Source: Pseudotamlana agarivorans
GTDB taxonomy: Bacteria; Bacteroidota; Bacteroidia; Flavobacteriales; Flavobacteriaceae
Direction of reading: 5' to 3'
DNA: 63,632 nt
Assembly: GCF_001642835.1 (NCBI RefSeq)
Contig: NZ_LXEI01000020.1
Coordinates: 1-63,632, forward strand
Part shown: one piece after another, positions 51,711 to 60,578 of the stretch
Layout: the number at the start of each line of letters is the position of its first letter
Position numbering within the stretch: the stretch's first letter is position 1
Program-made: the position numbers and the translations under genes
Notes under the pieces: model-generated
The model's input: only the letters and a program-made list of their open reading frames with translations
Told to the model about the DNA's origin: nothing
The model's database searches: none

Positions 51711-53410
51711 TGCTAGAAGAAATAAAACATATCGATTGGAATAAATTCCATTTTTTAAGAGCGGAACACCTTTGGTATGGTATCATAGCAATATCAATTC
51801 TGTGCGTTGGTTTTCTATTTTATAAGGAAACTTTTACATGGAAAAAACAAATTGCGAAACATTTAAGACCGTATGTGATTCAAAAAGGAACGGTTTGGAA
51901 AACCGTACTTATTCGGCTTTCGGTAATTATCATGTTTGGCATCGGCCTTATTGCTTATTTGGGTCCTACTTGGAGCCAGTTTAAAGCGCCTGCAAAAAAA
52001 GTAAAATCGCAATTTGTAATAGCTTTAGACATGTCTCAAAGCATGCTAACCACCGATGTGTCACCCAATCGTTTAGAGCGAGCTAAGTTTAAAATTCACG
52101 ATTTATTAGAAGCCAATCCCAAAGCAGAAACCAATTTATTACTTTTTTCAGGCTCTACACATGTCGCCATCCCCTTTACAACGGATTACAAAATCATTCT
52201 CGATCAAATAGACGGCCTACAACCAAGAATGATGCCGCATAGTGGTACCTCGTTCAACTTACTATTTGATAGAATGAATACTTTTTTTACCGATAACAAA
52301 GCAGAAGGTAAAATTCTTTTAATTACCGATGATTTAGATGAATTATCAATAGAATTGTTAAGCTCTTTTTTACAAGAAAATCACGTTAGAATTTACATTT
52401 ATCCCTTTGCAACACCAAGTGGGGCAAGCATTCCGGGACATAAAAAACAAGTTTCAGCCCTGAACAGTAATAAACTTAATACCCTAGCAGAACTCGATCA
52501 AGTAGAAATTGTAGAGATGACCTTAGACAATAGTGATGTTAAAGATTTGGCTAAAGCCATAAGTGATCATATTATATTCGAAGACGTAACCAGTAGAGAA
52601 GATGAAAATTGGAAAGATAACGGCTATTGGTTGGTTTTTCCTTTAGCTTTTATTTTCTTGTTTAGTTTCCGTAAGGGTTGGTCGATAAACCTTATAATAA
52701 TCATGCTGTGTTTATCATCTTGCTCGAAAGAAAAAAAGAGCGATTTCAAATTCAAAGATTTGTGGTACACACAACAATACCAAGCCCAACAAGAGTATGA
52801 TGCTAAAAATTACGCAAAAGCTGCTGTAAAGTTCAAAGACCCCATGCATAAAGGTGTGGCTTATTACAAGGCTGGTGACTTCCTAAGTGCAGAAACAGCA
52901 TTTAAACAAGATTCCACAGTAAATGGCATGTATAATTTAGGCTTAACCTATGCTAAATTAGGACGACTAGAAGAATCGAAAGAGATCTTCGAAAAAGTTA
53001 TTCAAAAGGACCCTAACAATGCCAATGCCAAAGGAAACCTACAGCATATCGTGCAAACCATGAACGATAAGGAAAACCTTAAGCCTGAAGATTTAGCGGT
53101 AGGAGAAGACAAGCCACAAGCCAAAAACAAGCAGAACAAATCACCTGAAGATTTGAGTGGTGGCGGACAAAAAGCCACTAAAAAAGACATGCAGAAAAAA
53201 AGGCTGGAAGAAAACGTTGAAACTGGAAAGCGTAAAGGCAAAGAATTGGATGAACTCCCCGACAACTTTAAATCTGGAAAAGGAGATATACCAAAAAATA
53301 TTTTGATGCGTAAAGTAGATGACGATCCTGCCCTATTTTTAACGAAAAAGTTTCGATATCAAATAAAAAAAGGCATGGTTAAAACCGAAAAAACAGATAA
53401 CTCATGGTAA
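51710..53410 (+). CDS. batB: BatB-BatC fusion: vWA domain plus TPR region
   Basis: This 566-residue protein joins parts that are separate genes in the classical Bat operon. Residues 1-330 are BatB-like: two N-terminal helices, VIALDMSQSMLTTDVSPNRL with the MIDAS motif, and a helix near residue 310-330. Residues about 345-480 are BatC-like, with TPR units (AVKFKDPMHKGVAYYKAGDF, MYNLGLTYAKLGRLEESKEI) and a Lys-rich tail. LCLSSCSKEKKS before the TPR part looks like a lost lipobox, a sign that BatC was once a separate lipoprotein. It overlaps BatA by one base and BatD by seven. Confidence 0.92.
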   Translation: MLEEIKHIDWNKFHFLRAEHLWYGIIAISILCVGFLFYKETFTWKKQIAKHLRPYVIQKGTVWKTVLIRLSVIIMFGIGLIAYLGPTWSQFKAPAKKVKSQFVIALDMSQSMLTTDVSPNRLERAKFKIHDLLEANPKAETNLLLFSGSTHVAIPFTTDYKIILDQIDGLQPRMMPHSGTSFNLLFDRMNTFFTDNKAEGKILLITDDLDELSIELLSSFLQENHVRIYIYPFATPSGASIPGHKKQVSALNSNKLNTLAELDQVEIVEMTLDNSDVKDLAKAISDHIIFEDVTSREDENWKDNGYWLVFPLAFIFLFSFRKGWSINLIIIMLCLSSCSKEKKSDFKFKDLWYTQQYQAQQEYDAKNYAKAAVKFKDPMHKGVAYYKAGDFLSAETAFKQDSTVNGMYNLGLTYAKLGRLEESKEIFEKVIQKDPNNANAKGNLQHIVQTMNDKENLKPEDLAVGEDKPQAKNKQNKSPEDLSGGGQKATKKDMQKKRLEENVETGKRKGKELDELPDNFKSGKGDIPKNILMRKVDDDPALFLTKKFRYQIKKGMVKTEKTDNSW

Positions 53411-54756
53411 AAAAGATCTTTGTACATATGGTTTTTGGTTTGCTTTCGGTTGCTGCTTTTGGCCAAAACCTTATCAGTTATATAACGACAAATACCACTG
53501 AAGCTTATATTGGACAACCGATCCATTTAACGGTGTCGGTATATAGTTCTACCTGGTTTACCTCGGGTATAGACGTGGGTAATATTCAAATTGATGGCGC
53601 ATTAACCGTATATTTTCGTTCGGTAAGTAACTCTAGAACTTTTAGTGGTAAAAACTACTCTGGCGTAAGTTTTTATTATAATGTATTCCCTACCAAACAA
53701 GGAGATATTACCATTCCCAGTTTATCCATTCACGTAGAATCTCCAAAAGTTGGTGGGTTTAAAGGCATTAAACATGTCGTGAAAACGAAACCCAAAACCA
53801 TTCATGTTAAAGACATTCCTTTAGGCTATAGTTTAAATAACTGGTTAGTTTCAAACTCATTAAACATTAACCAAAAATGGTCCATGCCCTTATCCGACAT
53901 TAAAGTAGGTGATGTACTTCAGCGTACCATTCATCGATCGGCTGCAGGTACGGTTTCCGAATTCCTCCCAGCAACCACATGGGACAGTATTCCCGGAGTA
54001 AGCACTTACCCGAAACGCGCCAAGGTAAACACAACTAAATCTAAAACATCGGTTTCGGCCAGTCGTACTGAAACCGTAAGTTACCTATTTGAAAAAGAAG
54101 GTGACGTTATGATTCCCACTTTAGAATACGTGTATTGGAACCCAAACAGTAAGCGTTTCTACAGAAAACATATAGATTCTGTAATGATTTCTGTTAAACC
54201 AAATGCCGATTTAAAAATGCTGGCGACCATTAAAAAGTCATTGCAAAAAGAAGCTGAGGGTACCGCTGAAGCAGAAGAAAAGCCTTTTTTAATTTTCGGT
54301 CTCACTCCCAAAACCTTCATAGAATATCTGGTTGGTATTTTACTTATTATTTTTATACTTATTAAAGGTATTAAATACAGTATTCCTGTTTACAAGCGTA
54401 GACGACGAGCTTATTTAAATTCTGAAAATTACGCTTTCGCGGAAGTCAAAAAAACATTAAAACAAAAACACTACTACGAGTTTATCGCTGCGAGTCATGT
54501 GTGGATTAAAAAGCTACAACCAAAATTTGAATCGCTTCATGACTTGGGAACCCTTCCCATGTTTAAAAACCTAAACGAAACATTAAATAAAATAAACCGT
54601 GAAACCTTTAATAAAAACCAAGTCAATAGTAAACTCTATCAAGATTTATTGTCACAATTAATTACGGGAAGAAAAAACTATTTAAAGTACTTAAAAGCTT
54701 CTCAAAAAGCCTCCGTTAAAAGCGACAAATGGTTAAACCCTACGACTACTGATTAG
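53404..54756 (+). CDS. batD: BatD-family protein
   Basis: This 450-residue exported protein has a signal peptide (MVKKIFVHMVFGLLSVAAFGQ), immunoglobulin-like beta domains (about 25-280, YITTNTTEAYIGQPIHLTV and VNTTKSKTSVSASRTETVSYLFE) and a transmembrane helix (about 308-326), then a cytoplasmic helical tail. It is shorter than many BatD proteins (500-600), apparently missing one Ig-like unit. It begins within the last codons of the upstream gene, so it is translated in a coupled manner. Its 3' end overlaps the convergent cytochrome gene by 11 nt. Confidence 0.88.
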   Translation: MVKKIFVHMVFGLLSVAAFGQNLISYITTNTTEAYIGQPIHLTVSVYSSTWFTSGIDVGNIQIDGALTVYFRSVSNSRTFSGKNYSGVSFYYNVFPTKQGDITIPSLSIHVESPKVGGFKGIKHVVKTKPKTIHVKDIPLGYSLNNWLVSNSLNINQKWSMPLSDIKVGDVLQRTIHRSAAGTVSEFLPATTWDSIPGVSTYPKRAKVNTTKSKTSVSASRTETVSYLFEKEGDVMIPTLEYVYWNPNSKRFYRKHIDSVMISVKPNADLKMLATIKKSLQKEAEGTAEAEEKPFLIFGLTPKTFIEYLVGILLIIFILIKGIKYSIPVYKRRRRAYLNSENYAFAEVKKTLKQKHYYEFIAASHVWIKKLQPKFESLHDLGTLPMFKNLNETLNKINRETFNKNQVNSKLYQDLLSQLITGRKNYLKYLKASQKASVKSDKWLNPTTTD

Positions 54757-56923
54757 TCTGTAATCGTGAAATTATACGCTGGGCCTTTTCATTTTCACCT
54801 AAATTCTGATAAATTAAAGCCAGTAAATATTCATAATTTGGGTTTCCTGGTTCCACTTTTAAGGCTTGGTTAATATGTTTTTTTGCAGCACTTAAATCTT
54901 TACTATCTTGATAATAGTAGGTTGCCAAATTATACATGGATCGTCCATCCTTCGGATTAAGTTGAATCGCTTTTTTCAATTCTGAAACTGCTTCAACTGG
55001 CTTATCCATCTCAAAAAACAATAAGGCTTTTAAAAAGTGTGGTCGTCCTTGTTTCGGTTCTAATTCAACCCAAGTATTTAAAGTGCTTAAAGCTTTATCA
55101 TAGTTCTTCACTAGCGAATACGTTGTCGCTAAATTAGGATATACTGGAATTAACAAACTATCCATTTTTATGGCCATATTATATTGTTCAATGGCTTGGG
55201 TATAATCTTGTTTCTGCAAGTAAAAATCCCCCAATTGCATACGTCCGTTAGAAAAATCGGCACTACTATACAACATGATGTTATATTCTTCATTAGCTTT
55301 TATAAGCGCTGTTTTATGAGGTTCGGCAAAGGTTTCTGGATCCATATCACCTACTAACTGAGCTGCCCCAATACGTACTAACTTTTTAGAATCATTTAGC
55401 ATTTTTTCGGCAATGGCTTTACGATTTTCAGCGGGCAATGGTCTAAATTTCAAAATCGCACTATACCGTACAAGTGCTGCTTCGTCATCTAATGCCGTAA
55501 AAAATGCAGCGTATTGTGATTGATTTACAAATGGTAAATTATCAATAACTGTTGCTCTTGCTATTTCAGGATAACTCAGATCATTAATAAAAGATTCCAG
55601 TTTAGCCCTTTCAGCCACCGTTAACTCCGATTTTGTACTTAACAACAAATTTTCCGAAAAATGATCAGGACGTTCAGTGCCGTACCAAGTTTCAACCATA
55701 TTAGCGGCCCAAGCATCCGTTTTATCAGCATGACATCCTGTACAGGCATTTGGCGTACCATGTTTAACCGATTGATCTGGTCGTGGCACTCTAAAACTAT
55801 GATCCCTTCTAAAATCATTCCCCATATACACTTCACCTGTCATATGGCAATTTATACATAAGGCCGATTCGGTACCTTGTTTATGAAAGTGATGTTTTTC
55901 TGTGTTGTATTTTGCAGGAACATGACATTGCAAGCACAATTGATTTCCATCGAATTTTAATTCCATGGAGTGCGGATTGTGACAATCGGTACACTTTACA
56001 CCATTCATGTACATCTTACTTTGTAAAAATGATCCATAAACATAATCTTCTTCATCGATTTGACCATCACCATGATAAAAGTTGGTCGATAACTTTTGAA
56101 GCAAGTATTGATCTTCGAAAGATTTGCCAGGTTCTAAATTAGGGGTTAGCTTACTTCTTCTGGAATGACAAGGCGCACAAAGGGTAAGTTGTTCTTCTTG
56201 CGTGTGCCCTTTTAAAATTTTATCCGGGTATTGCCCACCTTCCTTATTTGAGGTCCATTTCACATGCTGGCTAGCAGGTCCATGACAACTTTCGCAGGTC
56301 ACATTAATTTCGTCGTAAGTGGTATGGAATTCATCCCTTTCAGCATTATAATTCTTCTGAAGGTTTGTAGAATGACATTCGGCACACATGGTATTCCAGT
56401 TTTGAGCACCTTCAGTCCAATGCAGCCAATCGTTTGGAACAATCGTTTCTCCTGGATATTGATGAAACCACTTCTTGTTTTCAGTATCCCAAGTCACTCT
56501 TAACACTTGCTTTCTACCCTTATCAAAATCTACTAAATACTGTTGCAAGGGTGTAAAACCAAAAGTAAAACTGGCTTCATACTCTTTAACAGATTTATCC
56601 ACTTCTTTTACAGAAACTATAAATTTGTTATCGCGTTTAAAAAAGTGATAAGAAACCCCGTCAATAGTCGTTTTATGATCATTAAAATCACCAAGCACTG
56701 TAGCATCATTAGCCACTTGCATGGCTAAATCGTGATGAGACCCTTGCCATTCTTGAAAAGCTTCATTATGACATTCTACACAAGTTTTAGAGCCAATATA
56801 GGTTGCAGCCTCATCGTGCACTATAGCCTTAGTGTCCGTTTTGTCTTTATAAACATCTTTTTTACATGATGTACAAACTATCAAAAATAAAACGATACCA
56901 TAAAAAAAATTAAAACGATTCAT
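54746..56923 (-). CDS. Eight-haem c-type cytochrome with TPR domain, lipoprotein
   Basis: This 725-residue lipoprotein (lipobox VLFLIVCTSC) has eight CxxCH motifs: CVECH, CAECH, CESCH, CAPCH, CTDCH, CLQCH, CINCH and CTGCH in order, all in the first 400 residues. It resembles the cytochrome c554-type or octahaem multihaem family. A HEAT-like helical region (about 440-560) follows, then TPRs (about 570-725: ADFSNGRMQLGDFYLQKQDY, PNLATTYSLVKNYDKAL, GRSMYNLATYYYQDSK). It should carry electrons at the outer face of the inner membrane or on the outer membrane. Donor and acceptor are unknown; no known nitrite or sulfite reductase signature is clear. Confidence 0.9.
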   Translation of the reverse strand: MNRFNFFYGIVLFLIVCTSCKKDVYKDKTDTKAIVHDEAATYIGSKTCVECHNEAFQEWQGSHHDLAMQVANDATVLGDFNDHKTTIDGVSYHFFKRDNKFIVSVKEVDKSVKEYEASFTFGFTPLQQYLVDFDKGRKQVLRVTWDTENKKWFHQYPGETIVPNDWLHWTEGAQNWNTMCAECHSTNLQKNYNAERDEFHTTYDEINVTCESCHGPASQHVKWTSNKEGGQYPDKILKGHTQEEQLTLCAPCHSRRSKLTPNLEPGKSFEDQYLLQKLSTNFYHGDGQIDEEDYVYGSFLQSKMYMNGVKCTDCHNPHSMELKFDGNQLCLQCHVPAKYNTEKHHFHKQGTESALCINCHMTGEVYMGNDFRRDHSFRVPRPDQSVKHGTPNACTGCHADKTDAWAANMVETWYGTERPDHFSENLLLSTKSELTVAERAKLESFINDLSYPEIARATVIDNLPFVNQSQYAAFFTALDDEAALVRYSAILKFRPLPAENRKAIAEKMLNDSKKLVRIGAAQLVGDMDPETFAEPHKTALIKANEEYNIMLYSSADFSNGRMQLGDFYLQKQDYTQAIEQYNMAIKMDSLLIPVYPNLATTYSLVKNYDKALSTLNTWVELEPKQGRPHFLKALLFFEMDKPVEAVSELKKAIQLNPKDGRSMYNLATYYYQDSKDLSAAKKHINQALKVEPGNPNYEYLLALIYQNLGENEKAQRIISRLQTNQ

Positions 56924-56941
56924 AAGCTAAGTTTCTCAAAA

Positions 56942-56949
56942 CAAACTTA
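56942..56949 (-). promoter_or_regulatory. Probable -7 box of the multihaem cytochrome gene
   Basis: TAAGTTTG on the minus strand matches TAnnTTTG exactly, 18 nt before the start codon. There is no clear -33 TTG. Confidence 0.45.
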
Positions 56950-57076
56950 AATAAATCCACCGAAAAGCTCCCCTGTTTTGGAATAAAATCCTTCAATATT
57001 TTATTTAATTTTCAATTATTATTAAATTGCAAACTGATGTTTTTACATTTTAATTAACTAACCATTTTCCCTTCAT

Positions 57077-58108
57077 ATGATTGCATTTCTACTCAAAAAA
57101 AAATTGACATATCTATTCTTATTTTGCTTACCTTTCTTAGGTATCTCACAAGCAGACACCCTCAAACTTAAAGATAAAACACTACTTATTGGAGAGGTGA
57201 AACTTTTAAAACAAGGGGTTATTACTATAGAAACAGATTATAGTGATAGTGATTTTAAGGTAGAATTTGATAAAGTCGATTACATCCATTTAAAAAAGAA
57301 AACACTCGTTATTTTAACCGAAGGCCGTAGACGCTTTGGAAATTTAACTACAAATAAAAAAGGTCTTGGTCAAGTGATTACCGAAGATGGAAAAATTCAC
57401 ACTTTTACACTAAGTGAAATGGTGGCTTTAAATGAAATTGATGATGAATTTTGGGAACGTTTTATGGGATCTATAGATCTAGGATATAACATATCTAAAG
57501 CCAACAATTTGCATCAATTCACGGCAAGTGGCGCATTACATTATATTGATAAAATGTGGCTCATGGATGGATCAATAAGTATTTTAAATTCCATACAAGA
57601 TGATGCCGACAAGACTAAGCGTACAGATGCCAAGCTTGACATATATCGTATTATTATAGATGGCAAGTGGTATTTATTAGCAAACACCTCATTTTTATCC
57701 AATACAGAACAGGCGCTTGACGCCAGGATTAGCCCGAGTTTAGGTGCTGGTAAATTCATAAAAAACAACAATAAACTGTATTGGGGTCTTACTTTAGGTT
57801 TTTCATACAATATTGAAAATTATGTGGACTCAAGCCTGGATAAAACATCCTCGGAAGCGTTTATTGGCTCCGTACTCAATTTGTTTAATTTTGAAGATAT
57901 CAGCCTAACAGCGGAAGCAAGGTTATTGCCTAGTTTATCTCAAAAAGGCAGGATAAGATCGGATGTTGACACTACGGTAAAATATGACTTACCATCAGAT
58001 TTTTATATTAAAGCAGGGTTCTCAATAAACTATGATAATCAACCCGCTATCGAGGGTAACGATACCGATTACGTCCTTACCACTGGTGTAGGCTGGAAAT
58101 TTGACTAA
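57077..58108 (+). CDS. DUF481-family outer-membrane protein
   Basis: This 343-residue protein has a signal (LTYLFLFCLPFLGISQAD) and starts with a small all-beta domain (about 25-125, DTLKLKDKTLLIGEVKLLKQG) before the DUF481 barrel region (about 130-343): GSIDLGYNISKANNLHQFTASG and GVGWKFD at the end. DUF481 members are YdiY-like outer-membrane proteins induced by salt or acid in some bacteria; the function here is unknown. The leader contains AACTAACCA (57056-57064), just at the predicted transcript start. Confidence 0.85.
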   Translation: MIAFLLKKKLTYLFLFCLPFLGISQADTLKLKDKTLLIGEVKLLKQGVITIETDYSDSDFKVEFDKVDYIHLKKKTLVILTEGRRRFGNLTTNKKGLGQVITEDGKIHTFTLSEMVALNEIDDEFWERFMGSIDLGYNISKANNLHQFTASGALHYIDKMWLMDGSISILNSIQDDADKTKRTDAKLDIYRIIIDGKWYLLANTSFLSNTEQALDARISPSLGAGKFIKNNNKLYWGLTLGFSYNIENYVDSSLDKTSSEAFIGSVLNLFNFEDISLTAEARLLPSLSQKGRIRSDVDTTVKYDLPSDFYIKAGFSINYDNQPAIEGNDTDYVLTTGVGWKFD

Positions 58109-58234
58109 GCTTTTAGCTCCCTTTATTGATAAGATTCTGACTACAAAACATACACACTTCAACGAATAAAATAGTTTTTCATCTATTTTTACCCTATTTT
58201 GGTTGCAAATTAAAACCAACATATAATTTAAATT

Positions 58235-59062
58235 ATGAATTCCCTAAAACTAATTTTAATCTGTTTACTTATTTCAACCAGTGCCTTCGCTAATATTAGT
58301 CCAGAAGAAAAGGAAGGTTTAATAGCATTATACCAAGCTACTAATGGAGACAATTGGAACGCCTCATGGGATATTGATGGGTCTGTTGAAAATTGGTATG
58401 GGGTAAAAATTAAAAATGATCAGGTTGTAGAAATTAATTTAGAATTTAATAATCTTAAGGGTGAACTTCCTGAGGCTATTGGCAACTTAGTACATCTAAA
58501 AAAAATAAATTTAGGCTTTAACAAAATAAAAGGAAGTGTACCTACTACCATTGGAAACCTTACAGAATTAGTTTCTTTAGAATTGTTTATGAATGAAATT
58601 GAAGGCCCAATACCTGCCGAAATTGGGTCATTAAAAAAGTTAGAAACTTTAAAATTATATAAAAACAACATATCTGGTGAAATCCCGGTAGAATTAATGT
58701 CATTAACCAATTTAAAAGAGCTTTTATTGGGTAGCAATACACTAACAGGAACCATCCCTGTTGAGATTGCTGCTTTAACAAAGTTAGAAAAGTTGAGTTT
58801 AATGAATAATAAAATGGAAGGCGAAATTCCTTTAGAAATGGCTCAATTAACAAGCCTTGAAGAATTGTTGCTTTCGAAAAACCAGTTTACTGGTGATTTA
58901 CCATACGAATTTATAAACTTGAAAAATTTAAATACCATAATGGTAAGTAACAATAAATTGAATCAAGAATACATTAGTATTTCTGGGAAAAAACCTGAAG
59001 CTTTACGAAAATTACAATTACAAAATTCTACTGAAAGTGTGAATGTAGATAGCGCACAGTAG
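58235..59062 (+). CDS. Secreted leucine-rich-repeat protein
   Basis: This 275-residue protein has a signal peptide (MNSLKLILICLLISTSAFA), an N-cap with EGLIALYQATNGDNWNASWD, and about seven LRRs of roughly 24 residues with the plant-type consensus LxxLxxLxLxxNxLxGxIPxxIGxL (for example LVSLELFMNEIEGPIPAEIG). It has no transmembrane helix or sorting domain, so it is free in the periplasm or exported. Secreted LRR proteins of this kind occur widely in Bacteroidota and probably mediate protein binding. A terminator follows. Confidence 0.88.
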   Translation: MNSLKLILICLLISTSAFANISPEEKEGLIALYQATNGDNWNASWDIDGSVENWYGVKIKNDQVVEINLEFNNLKGELPEAIGNLVHLKKINLGFNKIKGSVPTTIGNLTELVSLELFMNEIEGPIPAEIGSLKKLETLKLYKNNISGEIPVELMSLTNLKELLLGSNTLTGTIPVEIAALTKLEKLSLMNNKMEGEIPLEMAQLTSLEELLLSKNQFTGDLPYEFINLKNLNTIMVSNNKLNQEYISISGKKPEALRKLQLQNSTESVNVDSAQ

Positions 59063-59084
59063 TCTATTCTTAACTTACTTATAT

Positions 59085-59112
59085 AAAAGCCATCTATTAA
59101 TGGCTTTTTTTT
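59085..59112 (+). terminator. Intrinsic terminator after the LRR gene
   Basis: AAAAGCCAT / ATGGCTTTT with a six-base loop, followed by four further T. It ends 10 nt before the CPXCG gene ATG. Confidence 0.85.
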
Positions 59113-59122
59113 ATTTAATAAT

Positions 59123-59305
59123 ATGATTGAATACCCATTTAACTGTCCATATTGCTGGGAAAGTATATCCGTTTTAATTGACAGCTCAATTAAAACACAA
59201 AAATATATTGAAGACTGTGAAGTTTGTTGTAACCCTATAGAAATTTCTTTGAAAATAATGGATAGCCAAATAATAGATTTTCAAGCACATAGCGTTGAAC
59301 AGTGA
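59123..59305 (+). CDS. CPXCG-motif small zinc-ribbon-like protein
   Basis: This 60-residue protein starts MIEYPFNCPYCWESISVLID; CPYC is the family's naming motif and DCEVCCNP supplies the second Cys pair. Together they should form a zinc ribbon. It is compact, cytoplasmic and of unknown function, found widely in bacteria. It lies between the LRR terminator and the tRNA-fMet promoter, so its own transcription must begin in the short gap or come from read-through. Confidence 0.9.
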   Translation: MIEYPFNCPYCWESISVLIDSSIKTQKYIEDCEVCCNPIEISLKIMDSQIIDFQAHSVEQ

Positions 59306-59323
59306 TTTTTTTAAAAATAAAAC

Positions 59324-59353
59324 TTGCAGAATCTAAAAAGGGTTGTATATTTG
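59324..59353 (+). promoter_or_regulatory. Consensus promoter of the tRNA-fMet gene
   Basis: TTG (59324-59326), exactly 19 nt, then TATATTTG (59346-59353). This is a full match to the Bacteroidota primary sigma factor promoter. It puts the transcript start near 59359, about 68 nt before the tRNA. Confidence 0.85.
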
Positions 59354-59426
59354 CAGTCCGAAACAACTAGGTCGGCATTATGAACCGAAAGTTAAAAGCT
59401 AAGTTAGTCGTTTTAGGATTAAATAT

Positions 59427-59500
<74 letters not shown>

Positions 59501-59506
59501 AAAGTA

Positions 59507-59538
59507 AGAGTAATCAGAAATGATTACTCTTTTTTTTT
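59507..59538 (+). terminator. Intrinsic terminator after tRNA-fMet
   Basis: AGAGTAATCA / TGATTACTCT with GAAA tetraloop and eight T. Confidence 0.92.
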
Positions 59539-59643
59539 GGATACTATTTTAGTGTTAATTGGGATCAAACGGAATCAATCCTAATTGTTGTGTTTATGCA
59601 AAAATTGTGGTTAATCTAAAAAGGAAGAATTCTCATTATATAT

Positions 59644-59765
59644 TCACCTTTCTAAATTAACTTCTGGACGTTTAATTATACCGTTGAAAGCTTTATTAAA
59701 GTATTTTACTACTATGTTCTCTGGACTATTATATTCCAATTTCCTTAAGCCACTTCACTACTAGG
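59644..59765 (-). pseudogene. Possible short remnant of a decayed gene
   Basis: On the minus strand, codons reading SLVVKWLKEIGI stop, and a one-base shift continues NSPENIVVKYFNKAFNGI then IKRPEVNLER and a stop codon. The amino-acid composition is protein-like, so it may be the tail of a lost gene, but no family can be named. The rest of the gap from 59540 to 60093 shows no gene or RNA that I can support. Confidence 0.25.
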
Positions 59766-60093
59766 CTAATATAATTACAATATTTATAAGTTTTTTTAAT
59801 TTATATTATACTTGTTGTTTATTAATATTATTATACAAGACAGAACTAAAATTCTTGTCATTAAGTTATTAATCAAAAAATAATTACTCATAAATGAAAA
59901 TCTTAAGGGTTCCCCCCTCACTACTTTTATTTTTATTGTTCATGCTTTAAGGCTTCTAGTCCACGGAAGTTAAAGTCATAAATAAAATGAGTGTTAAAAT
60001 GAAATCATTGTATTATATTGTACGTGTCATAAAAACTACAAGTTGGCAGTAATTAAAAAATTCTTGATATTACTTCCGTACTAAAAAGCAAGC

Positions 60094-60516
60094 ATGAAAA
60101 TTAAATTCAAGAAAAAAAGGCTCATAGCAAATCTAATTATAAGTATTATATGGATAGCCTTCGGAACTTATAATGTGATGGCAGAAGACCATTTAAGATG
60201 GACGGATTACGGATACTTGGTTATTGGAGTTCTATACTTCGGACAATACTTACATGATTTGACCTATCAATACCTCACTATTCAGGATGGCATAATCAAA
60301 AAAAATGGACTATACGGCTATTGGAAAACAATAAATCTGAATGACATCACATGGATTAAAAAATTTGCCGGAGACTATACCCTAAAAACTAAAAAAAAGG
60401 AACTAAAAATTAATACCGATTTAATTGATAAAGATGTCTTGGCTGAATTAAATAAAATACTGGCTGCACTTAACTTACCTAACGATAGAACACCATTTAC
60501 CAATCAGATACCATAA
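60094..60516 (+). CDS. Two-helix membrane protein, function unknown
   Basis: This 140-residue protein has two N-terminal helices (about 10-30 and 42-56, LIANLIISIIWIAFGTYNV and YGYLVIGVLYFGQYLHDL), then a cytoplasmic beta-rich part (YLTIQDGIIKKNGLYGYWKT, and LKTKKKELKINTD), reminiscent of the small PH-like domains attached to membrane helices. The family is not certain. It follows a 550-nt gap without genes and converges with the flavoprotein gene. Confidence 0.6.
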   Translation: MKIKFKKKRLIANLIISIIWIAFGTYNVMAEDHLRWTDYGYLVIGVLYFGQYLHDLTYQYLTIQDGIIKKNGLYGYWKTINLNDITWIKKFAGDYTLKTKKKELKINTDLIDKDVLAELNKILAALNLPNDRTPFTNQIP

Positions 60517-60578
60517 ACATTACTTAAATTGATATATGCCGTTAATAATTTTAAGTGAGACGAATAACCTTCTGGCTC

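Noticed and set aside
59891-59930. C run cttaagggttcccccctcac as regulatory element
   Set aside because: Isolated, without pairing partner or promoter context.
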